DNA of 14,671 nucleotides from Dunaliella salina (taxonomy: Eukaryota > Chlorophyta > Chlorophyceae > Chlamydomonadales > Dunaliellaceae): NCBI GenBank assembly GCA_002284615.2, contig MU070398.1:6410-21080 (forward strand), read 5' to 3'. Position 1 is the first letter of the stretch. Each line of letters begins with the position of its first letter. Positions 1-5,453 of this stretch are shown here, piece by piece. The notes below the pieces were generated by a model that had not been told where the DNA came from, made no database searches, and saw only the letters and a list, made by a program, of their open reading frames with translations. The position numbers and the translations under genes are program-made.

Positions 1-370
1 CACTTAGGTCAGACACTTAGGTCAGACACTTAGGTCAGGCACTTGGGTCAGACACTTGGGTCAGACACTTAGGTTAGACACTTGGGTCAGACACTTGTGC
101 TAGGCACTTAGGTCAGTGTCACAACACACTATAGCACGCACACACTACGGCACGCACACACTCATAAGCAATTAGGTCAGACACTTAGGTCTGACACTTA
201 GGTCAGACACTTAGGCACTTAGGTCAGACACTTAGGTCAGACACTCAGGCACTTAGGTCAGACACTTAGGTCAGACACTTAGGTCAGACACTTGTGTAAG
301 GCACGTGCCTAAGTGCACTTTGGTCAGTGTCACGGCACACTACAGCACGCACACAGTAAAGCACACACAA
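1..370. repeat. Higher-order minisatellite built from a 13-bp unit
   Basis: About twenty copies of a 13-bp unit (consensus CACTTAGGTCAGA, with variants CACTTGGG and CACTTGTG) run head to tail. Some units are shortened to 8 bp (CACTTAGG, CACTCAGG). Two blocks each end in a related non-unit module: GGTCAGTGTCAC, then a CAC/GCACGCACACA-rich stretch. The GGTCAGTGTC of the two modules starts at 111 and 322, a higher-order period of about 211 bp. Near the second block's end are two adjacent perfect palindromes, AGGCACGTGCCT (299-310) and AAGTGCACTT (311-320). The second starts with part of the unit in inverted orientation. LINE copy 1 starts directly after the array. Confidence 0.95.
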
Positions 371-863
371 CGGGCCTGGGTTCCAACCGCGAAGCGTGTA
401 TTCTCTGCGCACACCAGTTAACATTCTTACAGCTCTCACGCGCTGTGCGCTAGTTACCCAAGAAAAACTTGCAAGCCCCCTAGATTATGACACGCACTTC
501 AAAGCAAACTGGAGCCCTTTTGCTCGAGACAGAGTTTTTGGGGCCAACACTGATTCATTAGGAACTCAATTTACAGGGTTCTCTTTTTGCCACCCTGCTT
601 ATGATGACGAATTCATCTACTACCTTGTCATGTATGCCATGTCTTCAATTGCTAGCACACCTACCCCAACGGCTGCCTTCATGCTCCCCTCCAGCCAGAC
701 GTTATGCATAACATCCATATGGACCAAAAAAGGATGCATGCGCTGGTTCACATGTTACCCAGACCATGCCACAATCCTAGCCAAATTTTCCTTGGGGTGC
801 CTAACATTCCAGCCTCCCCACGCCTACCTAACTCCTCTTGCTCCTCCTGAAAAAAAAATTTGA
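360..863 (+). pseudogene. LINE copy 1: conserved domain upstream of RNase H (function unknown)
   Basis: The open frame runs from 360 to the TGA at 861-863. Conserved signatures are RDRVFGANTDSL, FTGFSFCHPAYDDEF and a later YPDHATILAKF. The minus-strand copy near 4.8-5.06 kb has matching DQVFGAHTDAL, NGFSFCHSTHGDE and NYPDL, so this block is real protein-coding ancestry. It would sit between the reverse transcriptase and the RNase H of the full element. I know of no biochemical role for it; similar segments occur, as I recall, in algal retroelement polyproteins. There is no credible start codon because the 5' side is cut off by the minisatellite. The block ends in a run of nine A, after which the homologous reading continues in another frame. 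Confidence 0.65.
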
Positions 864-1873
864 AACACATGCAACTTATTGCCATTTGGAACAATGAGGG
901 AAAGCAAAAGCTCTTCCATAACAACCCAAATTGGCTTGAGGATTTAACACAAGAGATCCATGTAGGAAACTGGTGCCACAGAAGCAGTCAACAGATTGCA
1001 GAAAATCGAAACACTACCCTCTCTTTTAAAGCACCCTGCACATGGAGGAAGAAATTTGCACTATTGCATCATGACATACACAACATTTTCGAAGTCTGCA
1101 GCCAACAAAGAACCATCACACCTAACGTGCAACCATATCTGCGACCCCTGCAACCAAAGATCCCAGGCTGGCAACACCTAAGATATACAGAAGGCAGCGT
1201 CATAAAGTCCAACAACAAGAATACACAGCAAGCAGGAGCATCCTTTTTCATCCCGGAAGACATCTCCTCCTCTGAAACTGTCACCTGCACAAAGAATCCC
1301 AAGGGTCATGGTCCCACTTATACCATTTACAGAGCAGAGCTCGCTGCAATTCTGATAGCTCTACAGCAAGGGAACACTCTAATTGTAACTGACAGTTCTT
1401 TAGCACTTGATCAGATTAAAAACGAGCTTCTGAAACCTATGGATATGTCTTTTCTCTATCCTGAAAGACATCTGAGGCATATCCAAGGAGACGTCCTTAA
1501 AATGATTTCAACGCTCATTAGAGACTTCCATACCAAAATTCGAATTTACAAAGTGAAGTCCCATGCTGGCATCGCTGGAAATGAATGTGCAGATGCCATT
1601 GCAAAGCATCAGGCAAAGCAAGCCCAGAACTGTGTGGCAGACACCGAGATCCCTGGTGCAGGTCCTGGTGGAAATCCATTTACAAATATTTTCTGGTTAG
1701 CCAAGGAAGAAAGAGTACATGCTGCAGGCACATCTACGGGTCCACCACCCAGCCACAAGCTCACCTATCTCCCCAATCTCCAAGATGCTCTCAAATCCCA
1801 CATGCATTCTAAACACAAGCTTGGATATGCCAATGCCAAAACAGGTTATTACTCTTATTATCAAAACCTATAA
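860..1873 (+). pseudogene. LINE copy 1: RNase H domain block
   Basis: The first 30 residues (MQLIAIWNNEG, NPNWLEDL) match the block that follows the upstream domain in copy 3. An RNase H fold spans about residues 107-252, counted from the TTG at 860. It has a TEGS motif (E111 where the first catalytic Asp is expected), YRAELAA (E160), VTDSS (D178), and KSHAGIAGNECADAIAK with H235 and D245. RNase H would remove the RNA strand after first-strand synthesis. The downstream segment LPNLQ..LK...KHKLG is shared with copy 2. The frame ends at TAA 1871-1873, yet coding similarity resumes immediately after it in the same frame. The TTG is not a real start; the block is an internal piece of a polyprotein. 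Confidence 0.9.
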
Positions 1874-2824
1874 CTGCAGGTAAATAAAAAAATCAGCAAT
1901 GCCTTCAGAAATATGCCCAACATCTCTGTACCCATAAAGCGTACCATCCTGCAGTACCGCACAGGCACCCTCTACAACCAAAAACATGCAGTGCGTTTCA
2001 AAAAGTCAACTGATCCATCTTGCCCCCTCCAAGGCTGCCATCATTTGGACAGCGCACTACACATGCTCTCAGGCTGCCAAAATCNTATCATCTCCAACAT
2101 GAGAACTGAACGCCATAACATTGCAGGCAGAATGATTACAAAAGCCCTCAGCAAATGCCCTGTAGGGGCAGGCCTGGTCTACACAGACATAGGGAGCGAT
2201 TTTAAGCTTGCTCAACACAACCTCCAACTCCCTACACATGCCTCAAACAGAACTTTACCTGCTTACTTCTTCCCTCGTAACNTTCCAGAGAGGAAAAGAC
2301 TCAACTCCAGTCGACCAGATGCTGTTTTGATCACCCCTTTTAATGCCAAACATACTTCTAACAATGTTTCTCCTACCCATTCCCATCACGCTTTGCGCAG
2401 CTNCTCACGGAGGACCACCAGAACTAGTCGCATGAGGCAACCCCATGAACTTCGTGCAAATGAACGACATGTGCACCTAATAGAAATCAAGTTCTGTGAA
2501 GACACAAGGCCAGAGCATCAGTTGAACGCAGCAAAGCAGCAGCATGCAGACCTTCGTAAACTTATTAACGCTAAAGCTGTTACAATTCACCCTCTTCTCC
2601 TGGGTGTAGGTGGAACTATTTACACTGAGCATACCCTGAAGCAACTCATACATCTAGGATTGGATCAACAGCGTGCCACAAAGCTTGCTCAACAACTTCA
2701 TGCCCATTCTGTTCAATATGCCCACAAACTAGTCACCATCCGCCGCGCTATCGAAAATAAGAATACTTCCCACAGCCAGGCTCTAGAGCCAGGTGCTTCT
2801 AGTAACCCTCCAGACCCACATTAG
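1874..2824 (+). pseudogene. LINE copy 1: CCHC zinc knuckle plus PD-(D/E)XK-like endonuclease domain
   Basis: It continues in the same frame as the RNase H block, past one TAA. Numbering from the ATG at 1913, a knuckle C37-x4-C42-x7-H50-x4-C55 follows YRTGTLYNQKHA. It closely matches the CCHC motif that precedes the restriction-like endonuclease of R2-type LINEs. Further on are SSRPD (P135, D136) and VHLIEIKF (E191, K193), followed by a helix-like QLNAAKQQH. Together these fit a PD-(D/E)XK nuclease core, which in RLE-type LINEs nicks the target DNA. A Ser/Thr/His/Arg-rich stretch (about 147-185) widens the PD-to-E spacing to 55 residues, against about 32 in copy 2. The C-terminus (LLGVGGTIYTEH, LGLDQQRATKLA) is conserved in copy 2. 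The stop is TAG at 2822. The nuclease assignment is from motifs only. Confidence 0.7.
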
Positions 2825-2957
2825 CATTCTCTTATTCATACCTTGTGGTGAAGGGGGCACACGGCTCTTTTTTGGAGCCAATGTGTCACCTTCTCCTTAA
2901 TTGATGTAGGGAGAGTTTCTCTGCCTACGTAGTTTTTCTTTTCTTTTCTTTTCTTTC
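2825..2957 (+). other. LINE copy 1 3'UTR with two stem-loops and a (TTTTC)n tail
   Basis: The first hairpin is built on GGCTC (2863-2867) and GAGCC (2875-2879) around a T-rich loop. It is flanked by CACA/TGTG (2858-2861 with 2882-2885) and GGTGA/TCACC (2847-2851 with 2886-2890). The second hairpin is GTAGG-G-AGAG, loop TTT, CTCT-G-CCTAC (2906-2928), a nine-pair stem with one G-G mismatch. A (TTTTC) simple repeat (about 2933-2957) closes the element. Structured 3'UTRs and simple-repeat tails are common in LINEs, where the reverse transcriptase recognises its own RNA 3' end. That role is inferred here. Confidence 0.6.
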
Positions 2958-2976
2958 CACGCACTTACATACACCA

Positions 2977-3272
2977 CTGCTCAAAAAAAACATAGCCTGC
3001 ATTAATGCTTCAGAAGGCCCTGTCCACTTCTACAAAGTATAATCACGCTGTGGCATCCTTGGTAATGAAAGCGCAGGTGCCCTTGCTCATCAAGCAGCTA
3101 TGCTACCTGATGAAGCTAACACCTCACTCAACCAGGCAAAAACTCCTTCCTTCCATCTCTATTGGCTTGCTGCATCTATCGTAACACATAGCTTTCACAC
3201 AGAATACTTGCCCCTTTCAAACCTCCAGGGCAAACTGAAACAAGTAATGCAAGAAAAACACAAATTGGGACA
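2977..3272 (+). pseudogene. LINE copy 2: RNase H C-terminal remnant and linker
   Basis: The frame through 3031 reads YKV, a TAA at 3040-3042, then SRCGILGNESAGALAHQAAM. It corresponds to YKVKSHAGIAGNECADAIAKHQA of copy 1. The catalytic-region His is lost (SRC for SHA), and the Asp of NExAD is Gly. Only the last part of RNase H is present. The linker LSNLQGKLK followed by KHKLG matches copy 1. One base appears to be missing at about 3271-3272, after which the homologous reading moves to another frame. Confidence 0.8.
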
Positions 3273-3533
3273 GCAAACCCCAGCACATACAGCTGCCCAA
3301 ATCGGCAGAGCCTGCTCAGGATGTCCAATGCTTACCCCATTGCCAATTCAAAAATTAGTAATACTTTCTGGCACATGAAATCTGTAACCCTCAAAGAACA
3401 AACCAATGTCCTCAAATACTGAACAGACACCCTTTACAATGGCAAACATGCCAGACGCTTCAGTGGCCACCCTGGGCCTTCTCTTTGCCCTTTTTGTGGT
3501 ACACCAGATAACACCTCCCATATGGGTATCTGA
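3273..3533 (+). pseudogene. LINE copy 2: linker and CCHC zinc knuckle, broken
   Basis: This frame matches copy 1 at KISNTFWHM and TDTLYNGKHARRF. A TGA at 3420-3422 stands where copy 1 has the Arg codon CGC. The knuckle reads CPFCGTPDNTSHM with Cys codons at 3486 and 3495 and His at 3519, that is C-x2-C-x7-H. This is closer to the canonical R2-type spacing than copy 1. The last Cys has been pushed away by the inserted palindrome (3528-3557) and reappears as TGC at 3557 in another frame. The frame closes at TGA 3531-3533. Confidence 0.8.
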
Positions 3534-3557
3534 GTAGGGTATAAACCCTACTCAGAT
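3528..3557. repeat. Perfect inverted repeat, 13-bp arms with 4-bp loop
   Basis: ATCTGAGTAGGGT (3528-3540) and ACCCTACTCAGAT (3545-3557) are exact reverse complements separated by ATAA. The repeat sits within the zinc knuckle of LINE copy 2. Removing about 26 nt (3525-3550) restores alignment with copy 1 and accounts for the local frame change. Confidence 0.95.
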
Positions 3558-4195
3558 GCACTTATCCACAGATAAACAGGATGAATATCAATCGCCACCA
3601 TCAAGCACTCAGCATCTGTGGTGAAGCAATAAGAAAAGGATACTTTGGATCTTACATCGTCTCTACAGGTGCATGTAATACAGAGAGGCTACGCTCCCTG
3701 GATATGGAAGTTCCAAACACTGTCCATCGACACATTCCACATTGGCTGTTTCCATCCAGACAACAACCACACACACAGCTCAGTCGCCCTGATGGCATTA
3801 TAATTTTACCCTTGAAGGCAGAGACTCCACACATCGCCCGCAGGATATGAATCAGATGATCCTTGAGACAGAGGTATTCACCTCATTCAGCTCAAATTTT
3901 GTTCTGACACCAAACCCAAACAAACTCTCCACACTGCGCAAAATCAGCACAACCACACCATTGAAAGCTTATGCACAAGATCTCTTCGGGGGCACACACC
4001 GCAATAACAGAGTCGCACTACATACCATACTAATTGGAGTTGCAGGAACTATCTTCAATGCCTACACTATTGATCCCCTTTGCAAACTTGGCCTAACCAA
4101 AGACAAAGCTCACAAAGCTGCCAAAGAACTCCACTATCACGCTGTAAAGTCCCTAATAAAAATTCACAACACCAAAAATGCCATCCAATTCAGTA
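3551..4195 (+). pseudogene. LINE copy 2: PD-(D/E)XK-like domain and C-terminus, broken
   Basis: From 3551 the frame reads LRC...INRMNINRHHQAL, matching LSGC...SNMRTERHNIAG of copy 1. It continues through P..VHRHIPHWLFP to LSRPDGIIILPL, where Pro and Asp are at 3788-3793, and stops at TGA 3848. The equivalent of HLIEIKFCEDT is found in a second frame at 3876 as IHLIQLKFCSDT, so the expected catalytic Glu is Gln. The C-terminus resumes in a third frame (3847 frame) as ALHTILIGVAGTIF, LGLTKDKAHKAAKEL and HAVKSLIKIHNTKNAI, matching copy 1 well. At least two frameshifts are needed, so it cannot encode a working enzyme. Confidence 0.75.
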
Positions 4196-4599
4196 GTATT
4201 AGCAATGGGGGCTTGGGGGGAGGGGGCTACAGGGAGGGCTGCGTACAGGACAGCGAGGCGCGCAGCTGGACGGATGGCCGACAACCCCCTGGACCCACCT
4301 TACCTGGGCTGCTCACAGCTAGCCTTGTTTGGTGGGGCTCACTGTTAGTGCCCGCGCTGACTGTTGGGTCTTTCCTTAATGCACGCTGGTAAGTACAAGC
4401 ATGGACTTTACTTTAGAGAGGGGTTAATTTTAAGTGTGAACATTTTCTTATAGTTGGCAGAAAGGAAGGCTGCCCTTGCTTGAGGGCACTTCAAGTTGTG
4501 TGAGCAGCTATGGATGGGGGGGGGGGGGAGTGATTGGAATCTCTTTTTCTGTGTTACATGCTAGGTGCTGGTGGGTGTGCAGTGGCGTGGCAGCATTTG
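4196..4599. other. Spacer between opposed LINE copies, G-rich; no gene seen
   Basis: The 3' limit of copy 2 and the 3' limit of copy 3 both fall near here, so the two elements face each other. A run of G tracts at 4207-4238 (G5, G6, G5, G3, G3 with short loops) satisfies a G-quadruplex pattern. A 13-base G homopolymer lies at 4516-4528. No coding similarity was recognised on either strand. Confidence 0.6.
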
Positions 4600-4636
4600 G
4601 AAAATGCAAGGGTAGGCAGTGAGCCAGAACATCTTG

Positions 4637-4735
4637 TCAGATGGGTTGAAACCAATCTTTGTTGGCGCTACATAGTGCTTCTCTGGCATCAGGATTCCAG
4701 ACAACAATTAGTTGCATGGGATAAGAAGGTAGGGT
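4637..4735 (-). pseudogene. LINE copy 3: start of the RNase H block
   Basis: The reading MQLIVVWNPDAREALCSANK starts at the ATG complementary to 4715-4717. It aligns with MQLIAIWNNEGKQKLFHNNP of copy 1, and a TGA ends it after WFQPI. Relative to its own upstream domain the frame moves by +1, whereas copy 1 moves by -1 at the equivalent junction. The two breaks are therefore independent. Confidence 0.65.
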
Positions 4736-4802
4736 GCGCTTAGTAAGGGTGTTGGGATGCTTGGAATTGGATGTTTCCAGCACGAATTTTGGCAAGCACT
4801 TA

Positions 4803-5063
4803 TGTAAGATCTGGGTAATTGTCAAGCCAACTCATGTATGTGTTGCAGCTGAAGCCTCTCCAGTGGGGCAGAAAGAAGCATGAAGGTGGCAACTGTTTCC
4901 GTGGTTTTGGAGAGAGGAGTGTACTGCGTGATGCAAGAGCAAACATAATTTCGTCACCATGAGTGGAATGGCAGAAAGAGAAGCCATTTAGCGCTTGCGC
5001 AGAGAGGGCGTCTGTGTGTGCCCCAAAGACCTGGTCATGGCAGCTTGCGCTGAAGTAAGTGTT
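4803..5063 (-). pseudogene. LINE copy 3: conserved upstream domain
   Basis: The frame containing VFGAHTDALSAQ, FSFCHSTHGDEIMFALASRS and CFFLPHWRGF is open down to the TAA at 4800. The matching residues of copy 1 are VFGANTDSLGTQ, FSFCHPAYDDEF and AAFMLPSS. The stop, and a further TAA at 4740, show the copy is dead. The alignment across two copies on opposite strands is the main reason to regard this domain as a real protein module. Confidence 0.7.
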
Positions 5064-5435
5064 GAAGGCACTCCCAAATTTGAAAAGGGTTGGAAAAACT
5101 CTCTGTTGAGACCATGCACCATTTATGTAAGGCTGTACGAGTGTAAGGAGGTGTGATCAGCATGATAGAGTTGTGGACCTCTCTGTTTTCTGGCAGAGAG
5201 ATGTTTTTATTGTGTCTTTTGACGTGAGAGTAATCCCATAATTTCTGTTGAATCCTGGACACGTGGCTGGATGGCGGTATGGATGCTGGCCTTTTTGGCT
5301 GCTTCAAATGCTTCAAGCAAGATGCTGAGTCTGTCTGCAGTGAGCACTCCAACGCATTGGCACTGTAAATACAGGCACACACAGAAGTGGTCACTTCTGG
5401 CATTTGTGCCGGTGGGGCATAGGGCAGCAGGCTTT

Positions 5436-5453
5436 GTAGTGCTGTTCACGCCC
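5436..5453. repeat. 18-bp exact inverted match to 7160-7177
   Basis: GTAGTGCTGTTCACGCCC at 5436-5453 is the exact reverse complement of 7160-7177. On the sense of LINE copy 3 it reads GVNSTT in one frame, and the plus strand at 7.16 kb also reads GVNSTT. It suggests that a small related fragment lies at 7.16 kb, but the match does not extend clearly. Confidence 0.5.

Larger units (their letters stand above)
372..2957 (+). mobile_element. LINE (non-LTR retrotransposon) copy 1, 5'-truncated
   Basis: This is one retroelement remnant with blocks in the order upstream domain, RNase H, CCHC zinc knuckle, PD-(D/E)XK-like segment, 3'UTR with hairpins and a TTTTC tail. Reverse transcriptase is absent, so it is 5'-truncated, which is typical of LINE insertion by target-primed reverse transcription. 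The coding sequence is interrupted by a frame change at a nine-A run (850-858) and by a TAA at 1871-1873. Three N calls (2085, 2282, 2403) lie inside it. Two further copies of the same family in this window (about 2959-4195 on + and about 4600-5449 on -) support the domain boundaries by mutual similarity. No target-site duplication was found. Confidence 0.85.
2959..4195 (+). mobile_element. LINE copy 2, 5'- and 3'-truncated, same family, head-to-tail
   Basis: Translations in successive frames align with copy 1 in the same order: RNase H C-terminus, LPNLQ/KHKLG linker, CCHC knuckle, SRPD, HLI-x-LKFC, and the ILIGVAGTIF C-terminus. Similarity starts just after the TTTTC tail of copy 1 and fades at about 4190, before any 3'UTR or tail. 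Many stops, several frameshifts and a small palindromic insertion mark it as older or more degraded than copy 1. Its divergence from copy 1 at the protein level is substantial, so it is a separate insertion of a related subfamily, not a recent tandem duplication. Confidence 0.8.
4600..5449 (-). mobile_element. LINE copy 3, minus strand, internal fragment
   Basis: Read on the minus strand, this fragment carries the same upstream domain as copy 1. It starts with NTYFSASCHDQVFGAHTDAL (frame through 5034-5036), then NGFSFCHSTHGDE, then NYPDL with a TAA at 4800-4802, then VLAKI...NIQFQ. After a change of frame it gives PSYPMQLIVVWNPDAREAL and ANKDWFQP, ending in TGA at 4637-4639. That corresponds to MQLIAIWNNEG and NPNWLEDL at the start of copy 1's RNase H block. 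RNase H itself is not preserved. Beyond the region shared with copy 1 (about 5170-5449) the minus strand stays fairly open, including a helix-like TADRLSILLEAFEAAKKA segment, so copy 3 probably reaches further upstream in the element than copy 1. No reverse transcriptase motif was seen. Confidence 0.7.
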
